NCBI GenBank assembly: GCA_034669045.1
Contig: JAXDOD010000163.1
Location: 1-64,000 of the forward strand
DNA length: 64,000 nucleotides
Source: VAZQ01 sp034669045
Lineage (GTDB): Bacteria; Pseudomonadota; Alphaproteobacteria; Rhizobiales; Xanthobacteraceae
Direction: 5' to 3'
Part shown: piece after piece, positions 15,726 to 24,616 of the stretch
Position numbering within the stretch: position 1 is the stretch's first letter
How the letters are laid out: the number at the start of each line of letters is the position of its first letter
Notes under the pieces: generated by a model
What the model saw: the letters and a program-made list of their open reading frames with translations, nothing else
What the model was told of the DNA's origin: nothing
The model's database searches: none
Position numbers and translations under genes: made by a program

Positions 15726-15828
15726 GCCAGCGTCCGGCCGGGCAGCTCGGGGACTCCCGGGGGAGCTGCCGCAACACGGCCGCCGCGTGGCGTGAACCGC
15801 GCTTGCAGCGCGCCTCGGAGGCCTCACG

Positions 15829-17436
15829 ATGCGCTCGGCCGGCGACCGTTTCCAGTGCGCACTCCCTGTGCTCTCACGGCCGAAGCTGATCGCTCCCGCC
15901 GCGCTGGCGCTGGCGGCAGTTCTCACGGCTTTGCCGGTGGTCGATGCGGCCGCGATGAACCTCGGCATGCAGGGCTCGCGCAACGGTGGCGCACGCCAGG
16001 CGTCGATGACCAAAAGCTCGCTTGCGGCCGCGACCTTCGGCAAGGTCCTCGACAGGACTAAGACCACCGGCGCGTCCCGCAAGAACGCCGAGGCCGGCCA
16101 GACCGAACGCCCGCATCATCGGCAGCATCCGCGCACGGTCATCATCCCGATCACTGCCCCTGCCATCGGCGTTCGCGTGCCCGGCGCATCGTCGGCTGGC
16201 GCCGGAACGCCGCCGAATGTGGGCGGCAGCGGCCAACCCCCGTCCGGCTCCAACAGCGAACCGGCCCGTCGTGCCGGCAGCGGGGTGCCGCCCGCCAATG
16301 AAACGCGCTTCGCGCCGGACCAAGTGGTGGTCGAGCTTGCCGGCCATGCCACCGACCGAGTGCTCGATGCGATGGCGCGCCGGCATCGGCTCACGCGACT
16401 GCAATCCTTGAATTTCCGCCTCGGCGGCACCACGCTCGCGCGTCTCAGGATCAACGACCGGCGCTCGGTGGCGGCGGTCGTGCGCGCGCTCGAGGCCGAC
16501 CGCACCATCATCTCGGCCCAGCCGAATTATTATTCCGACCTCGTCGGCGAGACCGGCCAAAGCGCCGCTCCCGCGCTCGAGCAGTATGCCCTCGCCAAGC
16601 TGCAGCTCCCGCAGGCTCACGAGCTCGCCAGGGGCGACAAGGTCCTGGTCGCCGTGATCGATTCCGGCGTCGACACCGAGCACCCGGAGCTTGCGGGCGT
16701 GATCGCGGAGAGCTTCGATGCCGTCGGCTTCGGGGACAAGGTGCACAGCCACGGCACCGCGGTCGCCGGCGCCATTGCGGCCCACGCCCGCCTCCAGGGC
16801 GCCGCCCCCGCGGCCCAGATCCTGGCGGTGCGGGCTTTCGGCGCGTTGCGCGGCGACCGCCGCGGAACCACCTTCGACATTGCCGGCGCCATCGACTGGA
16901 CGGTCGCGAAGAACCCCCGCATCATCAACATGAGCTTCGCGGGCCCGCGCGACCCGAAGATCGAGCTCAGCGTGAAAGCGGCATACGCCAAGGGCATCGT
17001 CCTCATCGCGGCGGCCGGCAATGGCGGCCCCCAGCAGGGCACGCAGTACCCCGCCGGCTATGCGGGCGTCATCGCGGTCACCGCAACGGACGAGGACGAC
17101 AACCTTTTCCATGCCGCCAACCGGGGAGATCACGTCGCGGTCGCCGCCCCGGGCGTGGACGTCGTCCTGCCGGCGCCCAATGGGACCTACCAGGTGACAT
17201 CCGGAACCTCGTTCTCGGCGGCCGAGATCAGCGGGACGGCTGCCCTCCTGCTCGAACGCCAGCCGAGCCTTGGTCCCGCCGGCGTGCGGCACACCCTGAT
17301 GTCGACGGCGCGCGACCTGGGACCCCAGGGGATCGACCCCCTGTTCGGGGCCGGCCTGGTCGACGCCTACCGGGCGCTGCTGTCGCTGGCGCCGGCGACC
17401 GTCGGTCAGGCTGGCGTCACGTCCGCGGCAAATTGA
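15829..17436 (+). CDS. Secreted S8 family (subtilisin-like) serine protease
   Basis: 535 aa. A signal-like hydrophobic segment (about 20-41) is followed by a Pro/Gly-rich low-complexity stretch (about 80-155). An inhibitor-like domain (about 160-235: FAPDQVVVELAG, ISAQPNYY) precedes the catalytic domain. The triad is complete: Asp278 in VIDSGVDTEHPEL, His308 in HSHGTAVAG, Ser461 in SGTSFSAAEISG. It follows the anti-sigma gene by 103 bases on the same strand and probably belongs to the same regulon. It could be a regulon effector or could act on the anti-sigma periplasmic domain; sequence alone does not decide. Confidence 0.9.
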   Translation: MRSAGDRFQCALPVLSRPKLIAPAALALAAVLTALPVVDAAAMNLGMQGSRNGGARQASMTKSSLAAATFGKVLDRTKTTGASRKNAEAGQTERPHHRQHPRTVIIPITAPAIGVRVPGASSAGAGTPPNVGGSGQPPSGSNSEPARRAGSGVPPANETRFAPDQVVVELAGHATDRVLDAMARRHRLTRLQSLNFRLGGTTLARLRINDRRSVAAVVRALEADRTIISAQPNYYSDLVGETGQSAAPALEQYALAKLQLPQAHELARGDKVLVAVIDSGVDTEHPELAGVIAESFDAVGFGDKVHSHGTAVAGAIAAHARLQGAAPAAQILAVRAFGALRGDRRGTTFDIAGAIDWTVAKNPRIINMSFAGPRDPKIELSVKAAYAKGIVLIAAAGNGGPQQGTQYPAGYAGVIAVTATDEDDNLFHAANRGDHVAVAAPGVDVVLPAPNGTYQVTSGTSFSAAEISGTAALLLERQPSLGPAGVRHTLMSTARDLGPQGIDPLFGAGLVDAYRALLSLAPATVGQAGVTSAAN

Positions 17437-17479
17437 CGATATGCGAGCGTAATCAGGTACTTAATGCCATCGGGCCGGC

Positions 17480-17674
17480 GCCGCTCCCGGGGCCTGTCGT
17501 TTTTCGCAAAATTCCCGAACTGGCGTTGAACCTTTTGCACACCCGCTGCGACCAACGTTTGTAAGGCTTAGAACCTCCAAGTTTCACAGCCCCCGATCGG
17601 CGCTCCCGCCCCCCCGATCCCCTGCGCCGATCAAAGTGACCCGCCCGGATACCCCACCGGGCGGGTTTTCTTTT
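17480..17674 (+). ncRNA. Candidate small RNA ending in an intrinsic terminator
   Basis: The 443 bases between the protease and the TIGR03809 gene hold no supported reading frame. Near their middle is a perfect 9-bp stem (GATCGGCGC at 17595-17603 with GCGCCGATC at 17624-17632). It is followed after 7 bases by a second perfect 9-bp hairpin and T-rich tail (17640-17674). A structured region capped by a strong terminator about 200 bases from the last stop codon is what a trans-acting sRNA looks like. It could also be a long 3' UTR of the protease transcript. The 5' end given is arbitrary and no promoter was assigned. Confidence 0.35.
17640..17674 (+). terminator. Strong rho-independent terminator
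   Basis: CCCGCCCGG (17640-17648) and CCGGGCGGG (17657-17665) form a perfect 9-bp GC stem with an 8-base loop. TTTTCTTTT follows at 17666-17674 on the plus strand. It ends the protease transcript or a separate small RNA. Confidence 0.85.
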
Positions 17675-17879
17675 GCGGCCATGGCAACGTTCCAGCCCTC
17701 CCGCCGCCGCCGGCCGGTTGTCGCCGCCGCCGCGCGACCGTGCGCCGCGAGCCGCGCGTTTTCCGTCGTCGCACCGGCACTTGGCGCGAACGGCTCGCAA
17801 TTTAGTGTGGAATGCGTGCACAACTCTTGCGGTTGGCCACTCCCGTATTGCCAACGAATCACGCTAACGAGACGATCGT

Positions 17880-18176
17880 GTGCCGATTCCGCGCACGCGA
17901 CGGCTCCAATCCATGGTCGACGGGCAAGCCTACCGCCAGTTCTGCAAGACCGCGGAAAAATGGCGTGAACTCGCCGACCGCCGGCGCGAGCATTTCCTCG
18001 ATCTCTACCGCACCGGACGCTGGAAACATTATTACTCGGAAGGCGAGTTCGTGCTGCGCATGCGCGAAGTCGCACGCATCGCCGAGTTGTGGGCCGAGAT
18101 CGCGCCGCCGCCGGCGGCCCTTGCGGCAGAGCCCGCGCCGGACGTCTCGCCGGAGCAGCGCAAGTCGGCCGCCTGA
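17880..18176 (+). CDS. TIGR03809 family protein
   Basis: 98 aa from a GTG at 17880, or 87 aa from the ATG at 17913 (MVDGQAYRQF). The core AEKWRELADRRREHFLDLYR then TGRWKHYYSEGEFVLRMREV matches my recollection of TIGR03809, a small family restricted to Bradyrhizobium-like alphaproteobacteria with no known function. The C-terminal tail is Ala/Pro-rich. No partner is obvious; the next gene starts about 195 bases downstream. Confidence 0.65.
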   Translation: MPIPRTRRLQSMVDGQAYRQFCKTAEKWRELADRRREHFLDLYRTGRWKHYYSEGEFVLRMREVARIAELWAEIAPPPAALAAEPAPDVSPEQRKSAA

Positions 18177-18371
18177 GTTCATTTGAGGCGCCGCGCCGGC
18201 AAGCTTCGGCGCCGTTCCGCAAGCCGCCTCACGGCACCATTGCACTTCGTTCGATGCTTCGGATTGCCCGCTCGACCGAGATCGGCAACAAGGGGGCCGT
18301 GACGGCGCCCCCCTCGGCATCGTCCGCAATAACGGCCAACGATTCCCAATCACCTCCAGCCCTGGATTCTC

Positions 18372-19472
18372 ATGAGCGCACTGTTCTCGCCGATCCGCCT
18401 CGCCAACCTCGACCTTGCCAACCGCATCGTCGTCTCGCCGATGTGCCAGTACAGCGCCAACGACGGCGTGGCCTCCGACTGGCACATGACCCATCTCGGC
18501 ATGCTGGCGAATTCCGGCGCCGGACTGGTGATCGCCGAGATGACCGACGTGGAGCGGCGCGGCCGCATCAGCCACGGCTGCCTGGGGCTATACTCGGACG
18601 CCTGCGAAGCGGCGCTGGCGCGCGTCGTCGACCATTGCCGGCGCATCGGCACCGCCAAGCTCGGCGTGCAGCTTGCGCATGCCGGGCGCAAGGGCTCCGC
18701 CCGCATGCCGTGGGAGGGCAGGGGAGACGGTGGCACCGCCCCGCCCGATCCCTGGCAGACGATCGCGCCGTCGGCGATTCCGTTCGGCAAGAACTGGGCG
18801 GCGCCGCGCGCGATGACGCAGGAGGACATCGAGCGCGTGCGCGAGGCTTTCGCGACCGCGGCCAGGCGCGCGGTGAAGGTCGGCTTCGACGCCATCGAGC
18901 TGCATATGGCGCATGGCTATCTGCTGCACAGTTTCGTCTCGCCGCTCTCGAACAAGCGCAACGACGAATACGGCGGCGCGCTTGCCGGGCGCATGCGCTT
19001 CCCGCTCGAAGTCGCGCAGGTCGTGCGCGCCGAGGTGCCCAAGGGCATACCGCTCGGCGCGCGCATCACCGGCACCGATTGGATCGAGGGCGGGCTCACG
19101 CCTGACGATGCGGTGGTGTTCGCCACGGCGCTCAAGGGCGCCGGCCTCGACTACGTGGACGTGTCCTCCGGCGCCATCACGGCGGAGGCGCAACGCGCGC
19201 CGACGCCGGGCTTCAACGTGCCTTTCGCCGAGCAGGTCAAGCGCGAGGTCGCGATGCCGACCCGCACCGTCGGGCTGATCGCGACGCCGAAGCAGGCCGA
19301 GGCGATCGTCGCCGAGGGCAAGGCCGACATGGTGGCGCTGGCGCGGGCGTTCCTCGACGACCCGCATTGGGGCTGGCATGCCGCCGCCGCGCTCGGCGCC
19401 GAGGTGGCGCGGCCGAAGCAGTATCTGCGGGCGGCGCCGAAGACCTGGCCGGGGGCAGGCTTTCGCGCTTGA
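18372..19472 (+). CDS. NADH:flavin oxidoreductase, Old Yellow Enzyme family (YqjM-like)
   Basis: FMN-dependent ene-reductase-type TIM barrel (366 aa). The N-terminus SPIRLANLDLANRIVVSPMC places Cys25 where thermophilic-like OYEs carry their redox-tuning cysteine. GVQLAHAGRKGS and HMAHGYLLHSFVSPLSNKRN supply the substrate His and FMN contacts, and RITGTDWIEGG is the usual barrel strand. Length fits the YqjM/NamA subgroup. Such enzymes reduce activated C=C bonds of enones or xenobiotics. An aldehyde dehydrogenase gene follows about 120 bases downstream, hinting at shared catabolic or detoxifying use. Confidence 0.9.
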   Translation: MSALFSPIRLANLDLANRIVVSPMCQYSANDGVASDWHMTHLGMLANSGAGLVIAEMTDVERRGRISHGCLGLYSDACEAALARVVDHCRRIGTAKLGVQLAHAGRKGSARMPWEGRGDGGTAPPDPWQTIAPSAIPFGKNWAAPRAMTQEDIERVREAFATAARRAVKVGFDAIELHMAHGYLLHSFVSPLSNKRNDEYGGALAGRMRFPLEVAQVVRAEVPKGIPLGARITGTDWIEGGLTPDDAVVFATALKGAGLDYVDVSSGAITAEAQRAPTPGFNVPFAEQVKREVAMPTRTVGLIATPKQAEAIVAEGKADMVALARAFLDDPHWGWHAAAALGAEVARPKQYLRAAPKTWPGAGFRA

Positions 19473-19595
19473 TCTGACGCGGGCGGTTTCTCCGCCACCG
19501 CTGCAAGGCAGGGGACGCGGCCACGCCGTGCCAGGACAGCGCAAAGGATTTGTTGCAAGATGCCGTCCGGCGCTGACGCTGGGGGGACCAGGCTC

Positions 19596-21047
19596 ATGCT
19601 GCGCGTCAATCTGATGATCGGCGACCGCGACATGTCGGCCGCCGACGGCCGCACCTTCGACCGCATCGATCCGCTGAGCGGCGAGGTGGCGACGCAGGCG
19701 GCCGCCGCGACCATCGCGGACGCGATCACGGCGGCCGAGGCGGCGTCGCGCGCCTTCGAGCATTGGTCGGCGACCGGACCGGGCGAACGCCGCGCCCTGC
19801 TCAACGCCGCCGCCGACGTGATCCAGTCGCGTGCCGAGGATTTCGCCGAGGCGATGATCGCCGAGATCGGCGCGACCGCCTCCTGGTGCGAGTTCAACGT
19901 GCGGCTGGCGGCCGCGATGCTGCGTGAAGCCGCCGCCATGACCACGCAGATCGCCGGCGAGGTGATCGCGTCCGACCGGCCCCATACGAGCTCCATGACG
20001 GTGCGCCAGCCGGCCGGCGTGGTGCTCGGCATCGCGCCCTGGAACGCGCCCGTGATCCTCGGGGTGCGGGCGATCGCCATGCCGCTCGCCTGCGGCAACA
20101 CCGTGATCCTCAAGGCGTCCGAGCTCTCGCCCGCGACCCACCGCCTGATCGGCACGGCATTGCGCGACGCCGGCCTGCCGGACGGCGTCGTCAATGTGGT
20201 GACCAATGCGCCGGAGGACGCCGGCAAGGTGGTCGAGACTCTCATTTCGCACCCGGCCGTGCGCCGCATCAGCTTCACCGGCTCGACGCGGATCGGACGG
20301 CTCGTGGCCGAGACCGCCGCGCGCTATCTCAAGCCGATCCTGCTCGAGCTTGGCGGCAAGGCGCCGCTGATCGTGCTCGACGACGCCGACCTCGACGAGG
20401 CGGTCAATGCGGCCGCCTTCGGCGCCTTCGTCAACCAGGGCCAGGTCTGCATGTCGACCGAGCGCATCGTGGTCGACGAGAAGATCGCCGACGAATTTTT
20501 GCAAAAGTTCGCGGCCAAGGCGCGCTCGCTTCCCGCCGGCGATCCGCGCGAGGGCGACGTGGTGCTCGGCTCGCTGGTCAACCAGGATGCCGTCAATCAC
20601 GTGCGGTCGCTGATCGATGACGCGCTCGCGAAGGGCGCGCGGCTGGTCACCGGCGGCGAGGTCAGCGGCACGGTCATGAGCGCGTGCGTGCTCGACGAGG
20701 TCACGCCGGCGATGCGCGTCTATGGCGAGGAGACCTTCGGCCCGGTCGCCATCGTGTTGCGGGCCAAGGATGCCGAGGACGCGGTCCGCATCGCCAACGA
20801 TACGGAATACGGGCTCGCGGCCGCCGTGTTCGGCCGCGATGTGGTGCGCGCGCTCGCGGTGGCGCGGCGCATCGAGACCGGCATCTGCCATGTGAATTCA
20901 TCGACCGTGCACGACGAGCCGCACGTGCCGTTCGGGGGCACCAAGTCCTCGGGTTACGGCCGCTTCGGCGGCAAGGCCGCGATCGAGCACTTCACCGAAC
21001 TGCGCTGGATCACGATCGCGACCGGCAAGCAGGACTATCCGTTCTGA
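19596..21047 (+). CDS. NAD(P)-dependent aldehyde dehydrogenase
   Basis: 483 aa, ALDH superfamily. Catalytic Cys285 sits in NQGQVCMSTER and the general base Glu251 in LLELGGKAPL; Asn150 is in PWNAPV, Lys173 in ILKASE, and GSTRIG binds the cofactor. Overall it resembles the salicylaldehyde/vanillin dehydrogenase branch; the substrate is unknown. I start at ATG 19596 because GGGGGGACCA lies just upstream; an ATG at 19560 would add 12 residues. It is followed 50 bases later by an EamA transporter gene. Confidence 0.9.
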   Translation: MLRVNLMIGDRDMSAADGRTFDRIDPLSGEVATQAAAATIADAITAAEAASRAFEHWSATGPGERRALLNAAADVIQSRAEDFAEAMIAEIGATASWCEFNVRLAAAMLREAAAMTTQIAGEVIASDRPHTSSMTVRQPAGVVLGIAPWNAPVILGVRAIAMPLACGNTVILKASELSPATHRLIGTALRDAGLPDGVVNVVTNAPEDAGKVVETLISHPAVRRISFTGSTRIGRLVAETAARYLKPILLELGGKAPLIVLDDADLDEAVNAAAFGAFVNQGQVCMSTERIVVDEKIADEFLQKFAAKARSLPAGDPREGDVVLGSLVNQDAVNHVRSLIDDALAKGARLVTGGEVSGTVMSACVLDEVTPAMRVYGEETFGPVAIVLRAKDAEDAVRIANDTEYGLAAAVFGRDVVRALAVARRIETGICHVNSSTVHDEPHVPFGGTKSSGYGRFGGKAAIEHFTELRWITIATGKQDYPF

Positions 21048-21097
21048 CCCAGCCGCATTCCGGGGCGCAGCCCGCGAGCCTCGGAATCTGGAAATCC

Positions 21098-21943
21098 ATG
21101 GACTCCCCCGTCTTCACCGCCGTCCTGTTCGCCGCCGCCTGCCACGCCGGCTGGAATGCCGCCATCAAGCGCGGGCTCGACCCGCTGGCGACGACGGTGC
21201 TGATCTCGATCGGCGCCGCCATTGTCGCGGCCGCGTGCATTCCGCTCACCGGGTCGCCGGCCGCGGCCGCCTGGCCGTTCGTGATCGCGTCGGTGATCAT
21301 CCATCTCGCCTACTTCGCGTTCCTGATCGAGAGCTATCGCGCCGGCGACATGAGCCAGGTCTACCCGATCGCGCGCGGCTCGGCGCCGCTCATGACCGCG
21401 GCGGTGAGCACCATGCTCATCCACGAGCGGCTCAGTCTCCCGGCCTGGTTCGGCATCATCCTGCTGGCGGTCGGCGTGGTGCTGCTCTCGCGCCGCGGCG
21501 GCCACCAACTCGCCCGGATCAACCGGCGCGCCGTCGGTTTCGCCTTGTTCACGGCGGTCGCGATCTGCGCCTATTCGGTGGTCGATGGCATGGGCGCGCG
21601 GCTTGCCGGCAGCGCCAACGCCTATTCGGTCGCGCTCTTCGTCGGCATCGGGCCGGTGATGGCGATCTATGCGCTGGCACGGCGTGGCGGCGAGGTGGTC
21701 CCGGTGATGGCACGGCACTGGGGCATCGGACTTGCCGGCGGCGCGCTGCAGCTCGGCTCCTATGGCATCGCGATCTGGGCCATGACGGTCGCGCCGATCG
21801 CCATCGTCGCGGCGCTGCGCGAGACCAGCGTGCTGTTCGGGGCCGTGATCGCCGTCGTGCTGCTCAAGGAACCGGTGCGCGGGAACCGGATCGTCGCGGC
21901 CGTGCTGATCGTTGCGGGCCTGGTGCTGATCCGGCTTTATTGA
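21098..21943 (+). CDS. EamA/DMT-family transporter
   Basis: 281-aa integral membrane protein with about ten hydrophobic segments in two repeated halves. The first begins FTAVLFAAACHAGWNAAIKRG and the second LARINRRAVGFALFTAVAIC. SYRAGDMSQVYPIARGSAPL and AALRETSVLFGAVIAVVLLKE are the conserved ends of each EamA repeat. The substrate is unknown, as usual for this family. The start at 21098 precedes the first membrane segment; the longer open frame upstream overlaps the aldehyde dehydrogenase. Its 3' end overlaps the convergent glycosyltransferase gene by 7 bases. Confidence 0.88.
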   Translation: MDSPVFTAVLFAAACHAGWNAAIKRGLDPLATTVLISIGAAIVAAACIPLTGSPAAAAWPFVIASVIIHLAYFAFLIESYRAGDMSQVYPIARGSAPLMTAAVSTMLIHERLSLPAWFGIILLAVGVVLLSRRGGHQLARINRRAVGFALFTAVAICAYSVVDGMGARLAGSANAYSVALFVGIGPVMAIYALARRGGEVVPVMARHWGIGLAGGALQLGSYGIAIWAMTVAPIAIVAALRETSVLFGAVIAVVLLKEPVRGNRIVAAVLIVAGLVLIRLY

Positions 21944-22653
21944 AAGCGCGCCGCTGGGCCCTTGCCCTTGCGGCCCTCCTCGTAGCGCCTGGCGAGCACG
22001 TCCGGGTCGGCACCGAAGAAATATTCGAGCCGCAGCCGCCACATCAGCATGGTCGTTCGCAACACGCCGTGCGCGTCCGAATGCGCGGCCCGGCTGATCA
22101 CGTGCTGGCGCAGGCAGAGCGGCCGGCTGATGCGCTTGAGGCGCTTGGAGAGCGCCACGTCCTCCATGATCGCGATGGCGGGAAAGCCGCCCGCCGCCTG
22201 GAAGGCATCACGCGTCATGAACATCGCCTGATCGCCGGTGGCGATGCCGGTCGCCCGCGAGCGCAGGTTCATCAGGTATGCGACCACGCCGAGCACGAAA
22301 TTGCCGCCTTCGATCGCCACGTCGAAATGCCCCCAGGCGCGGCCCGCCCGCTCCAGGCCATCGAGGATCAGGTGATCGGCGGCGGCCGGAAGCCGCGTCT
22401 GGGCATGTAGGAACAGGAGGACGTCGCCGGAGGCCTTCTGGGCGCCCGCGTTCATCTGCGATGCGCGCCCGCGCGGCGCCGAGAGCACGCGGTCGGCGCG
22501 CAGGCGCGCGCGCTGCACCGTCGCGTCGCGGCTGCCGCCGTCGACCACGACGACTTCGGCGCCGAGCCCGCGCAGTTCGGCCAGCGCGTCGAGCGAGGCG
22601 CCGATCGCTTCGCCCTCGTCGAGCACGGGTACGATGATGGAGAGGCGGGCCAT
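21937..22653 (-). CDS. Family 2 glycosyltransferase, TIGR04283 type
   Basis: 238 aa. The GT-A nucleotide-sugar fold is evident from MARLSIIVPVLDEGEAIGAS, VVVVDGGSRDAT and GDVLLFLHAQTRLP, the last carrying His in place of a DxD-like motif, as in this subgroup. The conserved MEDVALSKRLKR follows. Proteins of this TIGR04283 set are sometimes called arsenosugar biosynthesis glycosyltransferases, but no arsenic genes lie nearby and the substrate is not established. There is no membrane segment of note. Confidence 0.82.
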   Translation of the reverse strand: MARLSIIVPVLDEGEAIGASLDALAELRGLGAEVVVVDGGSRDATVQRARLRADRVLSAPRGRASQMNAGAQKASGDVLLFLHAQTRLPAAADHLILDGLERAGRAWGHFDVAIEGGNFVLGVVAYLMNLRSRATGIATGDQAMFMTRDAFQAAGGFPAIAIMEDVALSKRLKRISRPLCLRQHVISRAAHSDAHGVLRTTMLMWRLRLEYFFGADPDVLARRYEEGRKGKGPAARFQ

Positions 22654-22713
22654 GGCGGTGCGCGATTGTAGGGTCGCGCAACGCGAGAAACCAGCGCCGA
22701 TCGACGGACGCCG

Positions 22714-23490
22714 CTACCTGGCCGGTGCCGGCGCCGCGATGGCGGTGCCGTCGTCGATGCCGATGCGGCCGAAGCCGGGCAGCTTCAGCGCCGGATGGCG
22801 GATGTCGAGGCCGGCGACGAGGCCCAGGAAATTGACCTCGATGCCTTCGACCCAGCCGAGCTTGACGCCGAGCGCACCCCAGAGCGAAGCCTCGACGCCG
22901 GTGCCGCTGTCGGTGAGCCCGGCATAGGGCAGGGGACGGAAGTCCTTGCCGATCGCGTTCGGCGGCAGCGTCGTCGCCAGCTCGGGAACCGCGCGCAGCA
23001 CCGCCGCCGTGAAGGTGTTGCTGTTGGGGCCGGGCCAGATCACGTAATCGCCGGCATTGTGGAAGCGGTAGTCGGCGATCGCCGCCTTGACCTTGGGAAT
23101 GAGCGCCGCCGCGTTCGCGCCGCGCACGTCGACCAGGACGCGCGGCGTGTCGCCGAACCAGCGCCCGTCCGGCGCCCAGCCGTTGGAGCGCACCGGGTTG
23201 CCCCAGCCGACGACGTCGTAGCGGCTCCAGGTCGTCGCTCCCTCGGGCTTGAACACCACCCAGCTATGGACGGCGAAAATGCCCTTCCAGCGGCCGGTAC
23301 GGCCGGTGAAGACGAGCAGGCGCGCCTCCTTGTCGGCCGAAGCCGGCTGGAGCATGCCGACGCTCGACCAGTCGGCGTCGCGGAAACTCGCCGGACCGCC
23401 CTTCACTGCATGCAGCGCGGCGTGGACGGCGAGCGGAAACAGAAACACGGCGAGGATTGCGGTGAGCACTTTTCTGACGGGGCGGCGCAT
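22714..23490 (-). CDS. DUF3750 domain protein, exported
   Basis: 258 aa from the ATG that gives MRRPVRKVLTAILAVFLF, a clear signal or anchor segment. The mature part carries WKGIFAVHSWVVFKPEG, YDVVGWGNPVRSNGWAPDGR, YVIWPGPNSNTFTAAVLR and DSGTGVEASLWGALGVKLG. This pattern (HSW, NSNTF) belongs to DUF3750 as I recall it and resembles a papain/NlpC-like fold with Cys missing. Function unknown. The longer frame to 23580 adds residues before the signal and is rejected. Confidence 0.78.
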   Translation of the reverse strand: MRRPVRKVLTAILAVFLFPLAVHAALHAVKGGPASFRDADWSSVGMLQPASADKEARLLVFTGRTGRWKGIFAVHSWVVFKPEGATTWSRYDVVGWGNPVRSNGWAPDGRWFGDTPRVLVDVRGANAAALIPKVKAAIADYRFHNAGDYVIWPGPNSNTFTAAVLRAVPELATTLPPNAIGKDFRPLPYAGLTDSGTGVEASLWGALGVKLGWVEGIEVNFLGLVAGLDIRHPALKLPGFGRIGIDDGTAIAAPAPAR

Positions 23491-23602
23491 GGATGGGAAT
23501 GAACGGTGCCTTCGGGACCGGAATATGGCGTCTCGAGGCGCGGGACCGCAAGGCCATGCGTCATTCTCGCATATTAACACTGCGCAATGTTAAGATTCCG
23601 AA

Positions 23603-24616
23603 ATGGCCAATCCCCTCCTGGTCGAAGTCCTGCGCGGCAACCTGGTCGAAAGCCGCCACACCGGCGCCGTCGCGGTGGTCGACGCCGATGGTCGCGCCGT
23701 GCTGGCGCTCGGCGACATCGAGCGGCCGGTATTCCCGCGTTCGGCGGTGAAGGCGCTGCAGGCGCTTGCGCTGGTGGAATCCGGCGCCGCCGACCGCTAC
23801 GGGCTCACCGACCCGGAGCTCGCGCTCGCCTGCGCGTCTCATGGCGGCGAGCCCGGGCATGTGGCGACCGCGCAGCGCATGCTGGCGCGCGCCGGCCTCG
23901 ATGCGTCGGCGCTGCGTTGCGGCGCGCACCCGCCGATGCATCAGCCGTCGGCGGCGGCGCTCTACCGCGCCGGCGAGACTCCATCGGCGCTGCACAACAA
24001 CTGCTCGGGCAAGCACGCGGGCTTCCTGTGTCTCGCCTGCGCGATCGGGGCCGACCCGCAGGGTTATATCGACGCCGTCCACCCGGTGCAGCGCGAGGTC
24101 AAGGCGGCGATCGAGAGCATGAGCGGCTTTCCGCTCGCCGACGACATGCGCGGCATCGACGGCTGCTCGGTGCCGACCTGGGCGGTGCCGCTGAGGAACC
24201 TTGCGCACGCCTTCGCTCGCTTCGGAACCGGTCAGGGCCTGGCGCCGGAACGGGCGAAGGCGGCGGCGCGGCTGCGCGCGGCCTGCGCCGCCCATCCCTG
24301 GCATGTCGCCGGCAGCGGGCGTTTCACCACGGACGTCATGCAGCTTCTTGGCGCGCGTGCCTTCGTCAAGGAAGGCGCCGAGGGCGTGTTCTGCGCGGCA
24401 TTGCCGGATGTGGGCGTCGGCATCGCGCTCAAATGCGACGACGGTCAGGCGCGCGCCGCCGAGCTGGCCATGGCGGCTTTGATCGCGCGTTTCGGCGGCT
24501 GGTCGGAGGCGGAGCGCACCGCGCTCGAGCGGTTCATCCGCCCGACCTTGCGCAATTGGAACGGCATCGCGGTGGGCGCGATGCGGCCGACGCAGGAGCT
24601 TCTTCCCGCGCGCTAG
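23603..24616 (+). CDS. Class 3 (Rhizobium etli type) L-asparaginase
   Basis: 337 aa, Asparaginase_II family unrelated to E. coli AnsA/AnsB. It hydrolyses L-asparagine to aspartate and ammonia in the cytoplasm. The residues that build the active site of the R. etli enzyme are all present, shifted by one: Ser47 and Lys50 (RSAVK), the ASHGGE loop near 78, Cys134 and Lys137 (NNCSGKHAG), Asp186 and Cys188 (GIDGCS). SRHTG near residue 17 is also conserved. The TAG stop codon (24614-24616) is the first three bases of a 103-bp repeat, so the C-terminus was set by that insertion. Confidence 0.9.
   Translation: MANPLLVEVLRGNLVESRHTGAVAVVDADGRAVLALGDIERPVFPRSAVKALQALALVESGAADRYGLTDPELALACASHGGEPGHVATAQRMLARAGLDASALRCGAHPPMHQPSAAALYRAGETPSALHNNCSGKHAGFLCLACAIGADPQGYIDAVHPVQREVKAAIESMSGFPLADDMRGIDGCSVPTWAVPLRNLAHAFARFGTGQGLAPERAKAAARLRAACAAHPWHVAGSGRFTTDVMQLLGARAFVKEGAEGVFCAALPDVGVGIALKCDDGQARAAELAMAALIARFGGWSEAERTALERFIRPTLRNWNGIAVGAMRPTQELLPAR

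Noticed and set aside
18588..20891. A 767-codon open frame on the minus strand
   Set aside because: It lies antisense to the Old Yellow Enzyme and aldehyde dehydrogenase genes, both with full catalytic motifs. Its product is Arg/His/Gly-rich without domains, as expected for a high-GC shadow frame.
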